A stretch of 64,000 nucleotides of DNA from Anthropogastromicrobium aceti (GTDB taxonomy: Bacteria > Bacillota > Clostridia > Lachnospirales > Lachnospiraceae), in the NCBI RefSeq assembly GCF_025567095.1, contig NZ_JAOQJH010000006.1, one strand, 5' to 3'. Position numbers and translations under genes: made by a program. Under the pieces are notes generated by a model that was not told the DNA's origin, searched no databases, and worked only from the letters and a program-made list of their open reading frames with translations. Below are positions 35,055-43,672 of the stretch, piece by piece (position 1 is the first letter of the stretch; every line of letters begins with the position of its first letter).

Positions 35055-36818
35055 ATGGCAGCGAAGAAAAAATATGATCGTACCAAGCAGAAGGAAACAC
35101 TTGTAAAGGTATTAGAATATATTAAACATTACCGTGCCGTTCTGGTGTTTTCACTAATTTTAGCGGCAGTGACAGTTGCATGTACGCTTTATCTTCCTAT
35201 TCTGACAGGAGATGCTATCAATTTGATTTTATCACAGGGACAGGTGGATTTTAATGGAATTAAGCCTATTCTTTATAAAGGTGCAGCTGTTATTATTATT
35301 GGTGCAGCCGCACAGTGGGTTATGAATATCTGCAATAACCGCATTACCTATGCAGTTGTGCGTGATATTCGCCAAGAGGCTTTTGAAAAGATTGAAAGAC
35401 TTCCATTAAAATATATCGACAGTCATCCATACGGTGATATAGTAAGCCGTATTATTGCCGATGCTGATCAGTTTTCTGATGGTCTGTTAATGGGATTTAC
35501 TCAGCTTTTTAGCGGTGTTCTTACAATTGCAGGTACACTGATTTTCATGCTTACAATTAATATTCCAATGACAGCAGCAGTTGTTGTTCTGACACCAATT
35601 TCATTTTTTGTGGCAGGCTTCATTGCTAAGAAGACATTTCATTTGTTCAAGAAGCAGTCCGAGACTAGAGGTGAGCAGACTACGCTTATTGATGAGATGA
35701 TCAATAATCAGAAGGTTGTTAAGGCATTTGGTCAGGAAGAAAAGGTAATGGAGCGCTTCAATGAGGTCAATGAACGCCTTCGTGACTGCTCTGTAAAGGC
35801 TACATTCTTTTCATCTATCACAAACCCGGCAACACGTTTTGTAAACTCTCTTGTATATGCAGCAGTTGCTGTATTTGGAAGCTTTTTCTCTATTGGCGGC
35901 GGAATAAATGTCGGTCAGCTGTATAGCTTTTTAAATTATGCAAACCAGTATACAAAGCCGTTTAATTCTATTTCAAGCGTTGTTACGGAGCTTCAGAACG
36001 CACTGGCATGTGCAGGAAGACTTCTTGATCTGATTTATGAAGAGACAGAAGTACCAGATGCAGATAATGCAGAGGTTTTGCAGAATGTTGACGGAGCTGT
36101 AAAACTGTCTCACGTAAACTTCTCTTATGACCCTAAACAGAAGCTGATTGAAGATTTAAATCTGTCTGTAAAGCCAGGACAGAGAGTAGCTATTGTTGGT
36201 CCGACTGGATGTGGAAAAACTACATTGATAAATCTGCTTATGCGTTTTTATGATACAAATGCTGGTACAATTGAAGTTGACGGTCATAATATTCGCAATG
36301 TGACAAGAAAGAGCTTAAGAGAAAATTATGGTATGGTACTTCAGGAGACATGGCTTAAAAGTGGTACTATCCGTGAAAATCTGATGATGGGACGCCCAGA
36401 CGCAACAGAGGAAGAAATGATTCAGGCAGCAAAGGCAGCTCATGCACACAGCTTTATTAAGAGAATGCCAAAGGGCTATGACACCGAAATCGGTCAGGAT
36501 GGCGGTTCGTTATCACAGGGACAAAAACAGCTTCTTTGTATTACACGAGTTATGCTTTGTTTACCTCCGATGCTTATTCTTGATGAGGCAACCTCATCAA
36601 TCGATACCCGTACCGAGATCAAGATTCAGGAAGCATTTAACCGCATGATGCAGGGACGAACAAGCTTTATCGTGGCACATCGTCTTTCAACTATTCAGGA
36701 AGCAGATGTGATTCTTGTCATGAAGGACGGTCATATCATCGAGCAGGGTAACCATGAGTCGCTTCTTGCAAAGAATGGCTTCTATGCAAAGCTGTATAAT
36801 AGTCAGTTTGCTTTATAA
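35055..36818 (+). CDS. ABC exporter half-transporter, catalytic partner
   Basis: A 587-residue half-transporter. Walker A GPTGCGKTT, Walker B MLILDEATSSID and switch VAHRLST are canonical, but the signature is LSQGQKQL rather than LSGGQ. In heterodimers the altered signature of one half completes the degenerate site formed by the other's Walker motifs, so the pair fits as one asymmetric exporter for drugs, lipids or peptides. The gene is coupled (two-base gap, RBS AAAGGAGG). Confidence 0.93.
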   Translation: MAAKKKYDRTKQKETLVKVLEYIKHYRAVLVFSLILAAVTVACTLYLPILTGDAINLILSQGQVDFNGIKPILYKGAAVIIIGAAAQWVMNICNNRITYAVVRDIRQEAFEKIERLPLKYIDSHPYGDIVSRIIADADQFSDGLLMGFTQLFSGVLTIAGTLIFMLTINIPMTAAVVVLTPISFFVAGFIAKKTFHLFKKQSETRGEQTTLIDEMINNQKVVKAFGQEEKVMERFNEVNERLRDCSVKATFFSSITNPATRFVNSLVYAAVAVFGSFFSIGGGINVGQLYSFLNYANQYTKPFNSISSVVTELQNALACAGRLLDLIYEETEVPDADNAEVLQNVDGAVKLSHVNFSYDPKQKLIEDLNLSVKPGQRVAIVGPTGCGKTTLINLLMRFYDTNAGTIEVDGHNIRNVTRKSLRENYGMVLQETWLKSGTIRENLMMGRPDATEEEMIQAAKAAHAHSFIKRMPKGYDTEIGQDGGSLSQGQKQLLCITRVMLCLPPMLILDEATSSIDTRTEIKIQEAFNRMMQGRTSFIVAHRLSTIQEADVILVMKDGHIIEQGNHESLLAKNGFYAKLYNSQFAL

Positions 36819-36876
36819 TTGCAAAAAAAGTGTTACAACTGCAAAATAATCTGTCAGTTAGTTCATTCGAACGGTA

Positions 36877-36905
36877 TTGACAAATTTTATCATCAATGGT
36901 ATACT
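36877..36905 (+). promoter_or_regulatory. Promoter of the riboswitch-mntP transcript
   Basis: TTGACA (36877-36882), 17 bases, TATACT (36900-36905), just upstream of the aptamer. Confidence 0.85.
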
Positions 36906-36911
36906 TTCGAA

Positions 36912-37038
36912 AGTTCCAAGAGGGAGTAGTCGGCGTACAAGATGTACGCAGTATTATCGACAAAATGGTGTAAGCACCCGGTATTACTTGAAATGATGAG
37001 ACTCAGGGACAGCTTCGGCTGTCTCTGGGTCTTTTTTT
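36912..37038 (+). ncRNA. yybP-ykoY manganese riboswitch with terminator
   Basis: The leader contains the yybP-ykoY landmarks: TTCCAAG then AGGGAGTAGTCGGCG at 36921-36934, a variable stem, and the CACCCGG element at 36976-36982 before CTTG closing P1 near 36990. It is followed by an expression platform: a stem of 36999-37013 with its partner around a TTCG tetraloop and a run of seven T (37032-37038). The gene downstream is a manganese exporter, the usual target. Mn2+ binding should favour anti-termination and expression of the pump. Confidence 0.8.
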
Positions 37039-37082
37039 ACGGCAAAACCAAAACTATAAAAAATGAAGAGAGGGAAAAACGA

Positions 37083-37640
37083 ATGAGTTTAGTGGAGCTA
37101 TTCATCTTGGCAGTAGGACTTTCTATGGATGCGTTTGCCGTATCAATCTGTAAAGGTCTTTCGCTAGGAAAAATTTCAAAGAAGCATATGGCAATCGCAG
37201 GTGCGTGGTTTGGAGGCTTTCAGGCACTGATGCCGCTTATCGGATATTTCCTTGGAAGTTTTTTTGCTGATATGATTACAAAGTATGCGCACTGGATTGC
37301 GTTTGTGCTGCTTATTATTATCGGTGGAAACATGATTAAGGAAGCGATGGGAGAAGAAGAAAAAGTTGATGCCTGTATGGATGCCAAAGAGATGTTCATT
37401 TTGGCGATTGCCACTAGCATTGATGCACTTGCCGTTGGTGTAACCTTTGCATTCTTAAAGGTACAGATAGTTCCAGCTGTAAGCTTTATTGGCTGTGTAA
37501 CTTTTGTCTGTTCTGCAATTGGCGTTAAGATTGGAAGTATATTTGGATCTAAATACCGCTCAAAATCAGAATTTTGCGGAGGCATGATTCTTATTTTGAT
37601 TGGACTGAAGATTTTACTTAATGGATTAGGAATTATGTAA
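37083..37640 (+). CDS. mntP: Manganese efflux pump MntP
   Basis: A 185-residue membrane exporter. Six hydrophobic helices in two halves, each with the conserved Asp motif: LSMDAFAVSICKG in the first and TSIDALAVGVTFAF in the second, plus MPLIGYFLG. It removes excess Mn2+. The start at 37083 follows AGAGGG; an upstream frame from 36942 runs through the riboswitch and terminator and is not used. Confidence 0.93.
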   Translation: MSLVELFILAVGLSMDAFAVSICKGLSLGKISKKHMAIAGAWFGGFQALMPLIGYFLGSFFADMITKYAHWIAFVLLIIIGGNMIKEAMGEEEKVDACMDAKEMFILAIATSIDALAVGVTFAFLKVQIVPAVSFIGCVTFVCSAIGVKIGSIFGSKYRSKSEFCGGMILILIGLKILLNGLGIM

Positions 37641-37646
37641 AAAAGA

Positions 37647-37685
37647 GAGCAATCACCCAGATGTTAAATGTCTGAATGATTGCTC
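37647..37685. terminator. Bidirectional terminator between mntP and the PII-like gene
   Basis: GAGCAATCA (37647-37655) pairs with TGATTGCTC (37677-37685); T run to the right, A run to the left, so it can serve both converging genes. Confidence 0.88.
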
Positions 37686-37695
37686 ATTTTTATTC

Positions 37696-38370
37696 TTAAG
37701 TTTCGTCTTGATTGTCAAGCAGCGCAAACCCTGCAACCTGCGTAGTAGGAAGTGAGAATACAATCGTTCCGGCTTTGCTGTCAGGACCTGCTTTTTTTAG
37801 GATAGACTGCATTATAGCTGTCTTTTGGGAAGCTGCTGCAACGATCAGGATCATCTCTTTTTCCTGCGCAATTGTGATGTTATAAAATTTTGGTGCGCCA
37901 TTTGCACCAGTTCCTTTTCCGTGAAGGACGGTGCCGCCTCGTGCGCCAGCTGCACGTGCCGCATTCATAACCATATCGGTGCAGCCTTGGCTGCAGACGG
38001 CAACGATGAGCTCATGCGCATAATTAAGCGAAGGCGTGTAAGCTGCGTTATCTGTTTCTCCATTTAAAAAGGCCACTGTTTTTCCTCCTCCAACACTTTT
38101 AATAGGGACAGCAATCACGATTCCATGACCAGGAACCCCAATGTGCATATGGCGTTTTTGCGCCTGAATCAGTTTTTTTGTTTTTTCTTCACTGGCCACG
38201 GTAAACACAATACGTCGTTCATTAGATTCTATGCCAAGAAGATCAAGCATACTTTGCACTGCTGTGCCGCGGCCTGCCATTGTAATACTAAGCGGCAGAT
38301 CAAGCTGATTGCAAAGATCCATCAGAATGGAAAGTGAGTCCGGGTTTATGATTGAGATTATGTAATTCAT
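37696..38370 (-). CDS. PII-like protein with two tandem domains, partner of DUF1538 protein
   Basis: A 224-residue cytoplasmic protein made of two ferredoxin-like PII-type halves. The first starts MNYIISIINPDSLSILMDLC; the second HELIVAVCSQGCTDMVMNAARAAGARGGTVLHGKG, which is the GlnB-like strand-helix pattern, ending KEMILIVAAASQKTAIMQSI. The T-loop and uridylylated tyrosine of classic PII are not seen. The gene overlaps the end of the DUF1538 gene by four bases, so the two are coupled. PII proteins commonly gate a neighbouring transporter in response to a nucleotide; that is the likely role here by analogy. Confidence 0.82.
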   Translation of the reverse strand: MNYIISIINPDSLSILMDLCNQLDLPLSITMAGRGTAVQSMLDLLGIESNERRIVFTVASEEKTKKLIQAQKRHMHIGVPGHGIVIAVPIKSVGGGKTVAFLNGETDNAAYTPSLNYAHELIVAVCSQGCTDMVMNAARAAGARGGTVLHGKGTGANGAPKFYNITIAQEKEMILIVAAASQKTAIMQSILKKAGPDSKAGTIVFSLPTTQVAGFALLDNQDET

Positions 38371-39914
38371 TTAGCATGTTCTCCTTCCCACAATTCAACA
38401 ATATCGTAGTCGCCATAGACAACAGTAGTTTCTTTGGTACGTTTTTGCTTGCGTTCATAGAAAAGACCGACAAGCTGAATGGAGACGAGAGGCATCATAG
38501 CGACGAGTGCAACAACGCCAAACGCATCTTGGAGTACATTACCGCCAAGTGCGATGCTCGCGCCCATGAAAAACTGAAGCATAAATGTTGCTGTCATCGG
38601 ACCAGATGCAACACCGCCAGAGTCAAATGCAATAGCTGTGTAGATATCTGGAACGAAGAAGGTCAAAATTAATGCAGTTGTATATCCTGGAATTAAAAAC
38701 CAGAAAAGAGAAATTCCAGTGAGAACGCGAATCATGGAAAGTCCCATTGCAAGTGCAATCGCAATGGAGAGACTGCGCTTGATTACCCGGCCAGGTATAG
38801 CACCGGCACTGACTGTTTCAATTTGTTTTTCAAGAACTGCAACAGCCGGCTCAGCTGATATGATAAACCAGCCAATTGCCATGGCAAGAGGAACGAGCCA
38901 CCAGACACTTTTTCCAGAGGAAAGTGCTGCACCAAGTTCTGCGCCCAGGGCAGAAAATCCGATGTTAACGCCGGTCAAAAAGAGTACAAGACCAATATAC
39001 GTATAAAGTAAGCCAATCATAATCTTTCCGAGATTTCTACTGTCAAGATGAAGTAGTGTAAACTGAAACAGAAAGAAAATCACGATAATTGGCAGCATAG
39101 CAATGGCAGTTTCCTTTAGATAATGTGGAATAGCATGAAGAAAGGCATATCCAATATCTGTGGTCGTGCCATAAGAAGCAGTGCTAAGATCTGCAACGGC
39201 GGCATTGTCCTTGTAGAAAAATCCAAGAATCAAAACTGCAAGAACAGGACCAATCGAGCAAAGCGCAACAAGACCAAAGCTGTCGGCTTCAGCATTTTTA
39301 TCGCTTCGTACATTAGACACACCAAGTCCAAGTGCAAGGATAAAAGGAACAGTCATTGGTCCAGTTGTAACGCCACCAGAATCAAAAGCAATGCCAAGAA
39401 AATTTTTGTCAGCAAAAAAAGCAAGCAAAAAGATTATGGCATAAAAGAAGATCAGCAGCAGGCGAAGGCGCATTCCTGTTAGAATACGCAGCATACATAC
39501 GCTCATAAAAAAACCTACTCCAGCACCAACTGTGATAAGCAGTATCGTGTTGCTGATATGAGGGACGGTCTGGGCAAGGACCTGGAGATCCGGTTCAGCG
39601 ATTGTGATCGCAAAGCCCAGAAGAAAACTGACAGCAAGGATCAGCGGGAGATTTTTTGTACGTGTGAGCGCAGTTCCAATTTGGTTTCCAATTGGTGTCA
39701 TGGATTGCTCAGCTCCCAGCGAGAAAAGGCCCATACCGATAATCAGCATCAGGGCTCCGACAAGAAATGTCAGGAGAAGATCCGGCTGCATAGGGGAAAT
39801 GTACAGGCACAGAAGAAAGACGATAATAACGATTGGTAAAACCGAAAATAATGATTCTACCACCTTTTCTGTGACTGCGGTGCGTGTTTCTCTCAGATGA
39901 ATCTGTCTGATAAT
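38367..39914 (-). CDS. DUF1538 membrane protein, probable transporter, apparent non-AUG start
   Basis: About 515 residues, strongly hydrophobic, 12 or so membrane segments in two homologous halves. Each half carries the signature IAFDSGGVTTGPMT / IAFDSGGVASGPMT and an AEP motif (TIAEPDLQVL; ISAEPAVAVL). Function is unknown; the internal duplication and the coupled PII-like protein suggest a regulated transporter or channel. No ATG or correctly spaced GTG/TTG fits: AGGAGG at 39924-39919 is followed in frame by ATT at 39914 (4-base spacer) and ATC at 39911 (7-base spacer), while the first conventional codon, GTG 39863, has no ribosome binding site and would delete about 17 residues. Confidence 0.82.
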   Translation of the reverse strand: MIRQIHLRETRTAVTEKVVESLFSVLPIVIIVFLLCLYISPMQPDLLLTFLVGALMLIIGMGLFSLGAEQSMTPIGNQIGTALTRTKNLPLILAVSFLLGFAITIAEPDLQVLAQTVPHISNTILLITVGAGVGFFMSVCMLRILTGMRLRLLLIFFYAIIFLLAFFADKNFLGIAFDSGGVTTGPMTVPFILALGLGVSNVRSDKNAEADSFGLVALCSIGPVLAVLILGFFYKDNAAVADLSTASYGTTTDIGYAFLHAIPHYLKETAIAMLPIIVIFFLFQFTLLHLDSRNLGKIMIGLLYTYIGLVLFLTGVNIGFSALGAELGAALSSGKSVWWLVPLAMAIGWFIISAEPAVAVLEKQIETVSAGAIPGRVIKRSLSIAIALAMGLSMIRVLTGISLFWFLIPGYTTALILTFFVPDIYTAIAFDSGGVASGPMTATFMLQFFMGASIALGGNVLQDAFGVVALVAMMPLVSIQLVGLFYERKQKRTKETTVVYGDYDIVELWEGEHAK

Positions 39915-39940
39915 GATACCTCCTTTAATGTGTTTTCTTT

Positions 39941-39969
39941 AGTATACCAGATGACATTTGATCGCGCAA
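39941..39969 (-). promoter_or_regulatory. Promoter of the DUF1538/PII-like operon
   Basis: On the minus strand TTGCGC (39969-39964), 17 bases, TATACT (39946-39941). It predicts a transcript start near 39934 and so a very short leader, which supports a translation start at 39914 or 39911. Confidence 0.65.
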
Positions 39970-39982
39970 CCCGCAAAAACAA

Positions 39983-40011
39983 TTGACAGAAAGTTAACAG
40001 ATGAGTATAGT
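39983..40011 (+). promoter_or_regulatory. Promoter of the PHP phosphatase gene
   Basis: TTGACA (39983-39988), 17 bases, TATAGT (40006-40011). It is back to back with the DUF1538 promoter. Confidence 0.82.
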
Positions 40012-40063
40012 TGGGAGTGGACAAAAAATGAAAAAATATATGAAAACAGAGGAGATAAATTTG

Positions 40064-40855
40064 ATGGAAAATAAAATTTTGACAACAAATTTTCATACGC
40101 ATACAACTCGATGCAACCATGCAGCTGGTGAGGACCGTCAGTATGTAGAGGAGGCAATAAAGGGTGGGCTTAAGGTTCTTGGCTTTTCAGACCATTCACC
40201 ATATTTCTTTTCAGGAGATTATTACTCTACATTCCGTATGAAAAGAGAGCAGGTGCCAGGATATGTAGATTCTATTCTGGCACTGAAGAAGGAATACAAG
40301 GATGATATTGAAATCAAGCTTGGATTCGAGACAGAGTATTATCCGAAGTATTTTGACAAGCTGTTGGAATTTTACAGTCAGTATCCGGTTGATTACATCA
40401 TTATGGGGCAGCATTTTGTATTAAATGAGGAAGAACATATTTATAGTGGTGAGCTGCATTATGAGGAAGATATGATGATGCGCTATGTGGATCAGGTTAT
40501 TGAAGGTCTTGAGACAGGCTGCTTTACTTATCTGGCTCATCCTGATCTGCTTAATTTTGGCGGTTCTAAGGAAAACTATGAAAAGGCAGCAGATAAACTG
40601 TGTGCTTATGCAGCAAAGAATAAGGTGCCGCTTGAAATTAATATGCTAGGTATGAGAGAGTATCGTCATTATCCTAATTTTGAATTTTTTAAGATTGCAG
40701 CCAGACATAACTGCGATATTATTTTAGGATGTGATGCGCATGAACCAAAGGATGTGTGTGATCTTGAATCAGCAAAGACTGCGCTTGAGTGGTGCCGCGA
40801 GCTTGGACTAAATAGGATTGAATATCCTGAGCTAAAGAAGCCATGCAGAAAGTAG
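40064..40855 (+). CDS. Histidinol-phosphatase-like PHP domain protein
   Basis: A 263-residue PHP-family metal phosphoesterase of the HisJ/HisK type. Motifs: NFHTHTTRCNHA, LGFSDHSPY, LGFETEYYP, MGQHF, LAHPDL and LGCDAHEP supply the metal-binding His/Asp/Glu set in the usual order. It may hydrolyse histidinol phosphate, but no other his gene is near, so another phosphoester is possible. The start at 40064 follows AGAGGAG; 40001 lies inside the promoter. Confidence 0.87.
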   Translation: MENKILTTNFHTHTTRCNHAAGEDRQYVEEAIKGGLKVLGFSDHSPYFFSGDYYSTFRMKREQVPGYVDSILALKKEYKDDIEIKLGFETEYYPKYFDKLLEFYSQYPVDYIIMGQHFVLNEEEHIYSGELHYEEDMMMRYVDQVIEGLETGCFTYLAHPDLLNFGGSKENYEKAADKLCAYAAKNKVPLEINMLGMREYRHYPNFEFFKIAARHNCDIILGCDAHEPKDVCDLESAKTALEWCRELGLNRIEYPELKKPCRK

Positions 40856-40873
40856 GATGATAAAAACAAAAAG

Positions 40874-40926
40874 AGCCTGTCAGTGAATTGCGCAAAATAG
40901 TACGTAATCCACTGATCAGGCTTTTA
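40874..40926. terminator. Bidirectional terminator between the phosphatase gene and pepC
   Basis: AGCCTGTCAGTG (40874-40885) pairs with CACTGATCAGGCT (40910-40922), one bulge, T run right and A run left. Confidence 0.8.
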
Positions 40927-40945
40927 TTTGCTTCCAAATGAAAGA

Positions 40946-42283
40946 TTAAAGTGCAAGTGATCCCATTGGATCCCATGGCTCAAGCATGATTGGCTCCGAA
41001 TCATACTCTGCGATGTAAGAATCAGGCAGGTATTTTTTATTGACAACGATCTGGTACATGTACTCGTCAAACCATTCGTCGCTCATGACATAATAGCCCT
41101 TTTTGCCAGGTGCATCGCCCCAGCTGTTTTCTACGCGCCAGCGGTTTGGCTTGCCTTCTTCATCAAGGTTCACACCCTGAAATACCATTGCATGAGTCAT
41201 TAAGCTTTCGCCATACTCGAGGCGCTCTGCCTTATTCATGCCAAATGTAACACCAAGAAGCTTGTCAGTCTGATATGTATTAGTATCAAGAAGTCCTTCA
41301 TCGCGGGAAGAATCCTTACCGACATCACAGCCAAACCATACAGGAGAACCGTCCTTCATCTGTGCGATTGCTGCTTTTTTGAGTTCCTCAATCGGCAGAT
41401 TTAAGTAGCGAACCGGGCAGCCTTCCTTTACATTTCCAAGGAATTTTACGCTGTAGCTTCTGTGATAAGGCTTATCGGCAGTAGGAGCATTGATTAAGCT
41501 GACATAATCATCAAGATTTAAGCCAACATATTTTTCAAAGAATGCAGTTCCGGTAAGATTAGTGTCACGTATAAATTTATCATCCCTATCAGTAACCTCA
41601 AGGTCAAAAGTCTTTGGAGGTTCGCCAAGGCAGATGCATAAAACGCGATAAATTTCTTCCATCATAGCTTCCTTTTTTTTGCGAAGCTCGTCTAAAGTGG
41701 AACCATCAGCATAGGCCTTGCGCAGACGGCATGCATCCTCACGAAGCTTTCTTGTCAGGGCAGCTGTCATTTCGCGCGTAGCAGAGGAGGCAACCGTCTC
41801 AGGCATAGCTTCCTTTGGAACAACACCATATTTGCGAACAAGATTGCATAACATATCCCACTGTCCACCATCACCAAGCGGAGCAGATAAAAGGAATGAG
41901 ATAAGACGTCCCTGTGTTGGCTCATCGAGTGTTTCAAGAATGCTTTCAAGGAAATAGTTGGATTTTTCCAGCTTGTCGTAGAAAAGCGTATAGTTTTGAG
42001 ATAGCTCAAAAGTCTTTAAATTTAAATTTTTCATTACCTCAAAGCGAAACGTGTTAAGTGCTGCAAACATCCAGCAGCGGCCGCTTTGCTTCTGGTTTGT
42101 AATTTCACCCTGCTCAAGAGAAATGGAGTAGGAGTGACGGCTTTCGCGCTGTGCCATTGGATTTTTAGATGCTGCGAGTAGTCCGGCAGAGGTAACGGCG
42201 TTCATAGCAATGCGATTAACTGGATTCGACGAAAATGCAGTGGAAAATTCAGTAAGAACTTCGTTTGTAATATCATGATTCAT
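40946..42283 (-). CDS. pepC: Aminopeptidase C (bleomycin hydrolase family)
   Basis: A 445-residue cytoplasmic cysteine aminopeptidase of family C1B. The active site cysteine is Cys70 in QKQSGRCWMFAALNTF, the histidine in MTHAMVFQGV and the asparagine in NSWGDAPGKKGY. It normally forms a hexamer with inward-facing sites and trims peptides, which fits the peptide-using lifestyle suggested by the opp operon. The start at 42283 follows AAGAAGGG with an 8-base spacer; a longer frame from 42364 lacks a site. Confidence 0.95.
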   Translation of the reverse strand: MNHDITNEVLTEFSTAFSSNPVNRIAMNAVTSAGLLAASKNPMAQRESRHSYSISLEQGEITNQKQSGRCWMFAALNTFRFEVMKNLNLKTFELSQNYTLFYDKLEKSNYFLESILETLDEPTQGRLISFLLSAPLGDGGQWDMLCNLVRKYGVVPKEAMPETVASSATREMTAALTRKLREDACRLRKAYADGSTLDELRKKKEAMMEEIYRVLCICLGEPPKTFDLEVTDRDDKFIRDTNLTGTAFFEKYVGLNLDDYVSLINAPTADKPYHRSYSVKFLGNVKEGCPVRYLNLPIEELKKAAIAQMKDGSPVWFGCDVGKDSSRDEGLLDTNTYQTDKLLGVTFGMNKAERLEYGESLMTHAMVFQGVNLDEEGKPNRWRVENSWGDAPGKKGYYVMSDEWFDEYMYQIVVNKKYLPDSYIAEYDSEPIMLEPWDPMGSLAL

Positions 42284-42391
42284 AATAAAACCCTTCTTTC
42301 TGCGTATTGTATACTGCTGTGTTTTGATTGTAGCACCGTACATGATTTTTGTAAAGTATGACAAAAAAGAGTAATTTTTTCAACAACGCGA

Positions 42392-42420
42392 TTGCATTTT
42401 TTTATGATGCACTTTATAAT
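42392..42420 (+). promoter_or_regulatory. Promoter of the iron-type ABC operon
   Basis: TTGCAT (42392-42397), 17 bases, TATAAT (42415-42420). Confidence 0.78.
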
Positions 42421-42478
42421 GAAGAGCAAGAAACAATAATAAATATGAATATGCAAGTTTTTGATTAGGAGGAGAGAA

Positions 42479-43672
42479 ATGATGAGGAAAACAAAAAGAA
42501 ATTGGACAGCAGCAGTGTGTGTGCTTACAGCAGCACTTTCTACAACACCTGTGTTTGCAGCGAAGGAAAAAGAGGGGAGTACTTCAAAAGCAAACACAGA
42601 GAGCATTTCGACAGATGCATCAGCGAAAGACAATGGCGAGCGTACAATCATTGATCATGCAGGCAATGAGGTTACACTTCCAGAGGAAATAAACAGAATT
42701 GTTGTGACTGATACGCTTCCGCTGCCATCTGTATTGTCACTATATTTAGACAGCGCAGAAAAGCTTGTTGGAATCAGTCCAGTCAGCATGAGTGCTGCAA
42801 AGGCAGGTCTTCTTGGTGAGCTGTACCCGGAAATTCTTGATGCAGATACTTCATTTTTTGAAAATAATGAGCTTAATATTGAGAGCTTATTAACATTAGA
42901 GCCAGATCTTGTTTTTTATAATGCGCAGAATAAGGAGCTTGGCGAATCTCTTGCATCAGCAGGTTTGACAGCAGTTGCAGTTTCTGTTACGAAGTGGGAT
43001 TACAATGCAGCAGATACGTTTGATGCGTGGATGGATTTGTTGGCAGATATCTTCCCAGAGGAAGAAGAAAAGGCAGAGGCAGCAAAGGAGTACTGCGAAA
43101 AGGTAGAAGATCAGATTGAAGAAAAGACGAAAGATATAACTGATGACGAGAAAAAGAATGTTTTCTTCCTATTTAATTACAGTGACACAGCACTTGTTAC
43201 CTCAGGAAAAAATTTCTGGGGGCAGTATTGGTGTGATGCAATAAATGCAGTAAATGTAGGTGAGGAAATTGAGGCAGAGCGTTCAAATGCATCTGTCAAT
43301 ATGGAACAGGTTTACAGCTGGGATCCAGACATCATCTTTATCAGTAACTTCACAAAGGCAATGCCAGAGGATCTTTACAACAATACCATCGGTGACAATG
43401 ACTGGAGCAGCGTTAGTGCTGTAAAAAATGAGCAGGTTTACAAGATGCCGCTTGGCGCCTACAGAAGCTTCACACCGGGAGCAGATACTCCGATGACACT
43501 GATGTGGCTTGCAAAGACAGTTTATCCTGATCTGTTTGAGGATGTTGATATGACTGAGGAAGTCGAGAATTATTATAAGGAAGTGTATAACATTGAGTTG
43601 ACTGATGATCGGGTTGCACAAATGTATACACCGTCAGCAGATGCGGCAAATGGATATGGAATCAGCAAATAA
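42479..43672 (+). CDS. FecB/BtuF-type substrate-binding protein
   Basis: About 397 residues; exported. It has the Peripla_BP_2 course: RTIIDHAGNEVTLPEEINRIVVTDTLPLPS, IESLLTLEPDLVFYN, MEQVYSWDPDIIFISN and LGAYRSFTPGADTPMTLMWLAKTVYPDLF. It should capture an iron complex, haem or corrinoid for the FecCD permease downstream. The signal peptide (TAAVCVLTAALSTTPVFAAKEK) ends in an AxA-type site with no lipobox cysteine. The start codon is ATG 42479 or the adjacent 42482, after AGGAGG. A Ser/Thr-rich stretch follows the cleavage site. Confidence 0.88.
   Translation: MMRKTKRNWTAAVCVLTAALSTTPVFAAKEKEGSTSKANTESISTDASAKDNGERTIIDHAGNEVTLPEEINRIVVTDTLPLPSVLSLYLDSAEKLVGISPVSMSAAKAGLLGELYPEILDADTSFFENNELNIESLLTLEPDLVFYNAQNKELGESLASAGLTAVAVSVTKWDYNAADTFDAWMDLLADIFPEEEEKAEAAKEYCEKVEDQIEEKTKDITDDEKKNVFFLFNYSDTALVTSGKNFWGQYWCDAINAVNVGEEIEAERSNASVNMEQVYSWDPDIIFISNFTKAMPEDLYNNTIGDNDWSSVSAVKNEQVYKMPLGAYRSFTPGADTPMTLMWLAKTVYPDLFEDVDMTEEVENYYKEVYNIELTDDRVAQMYTPSADAANGYGISK

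Noticed and set aside
39123..39839. Plus-strand frames (119 and 93 codons) within the DUF1538 gene
   Set aside because: Lysine/asparagine-rich shadows of hydrophobic coding sequence on the other strand.
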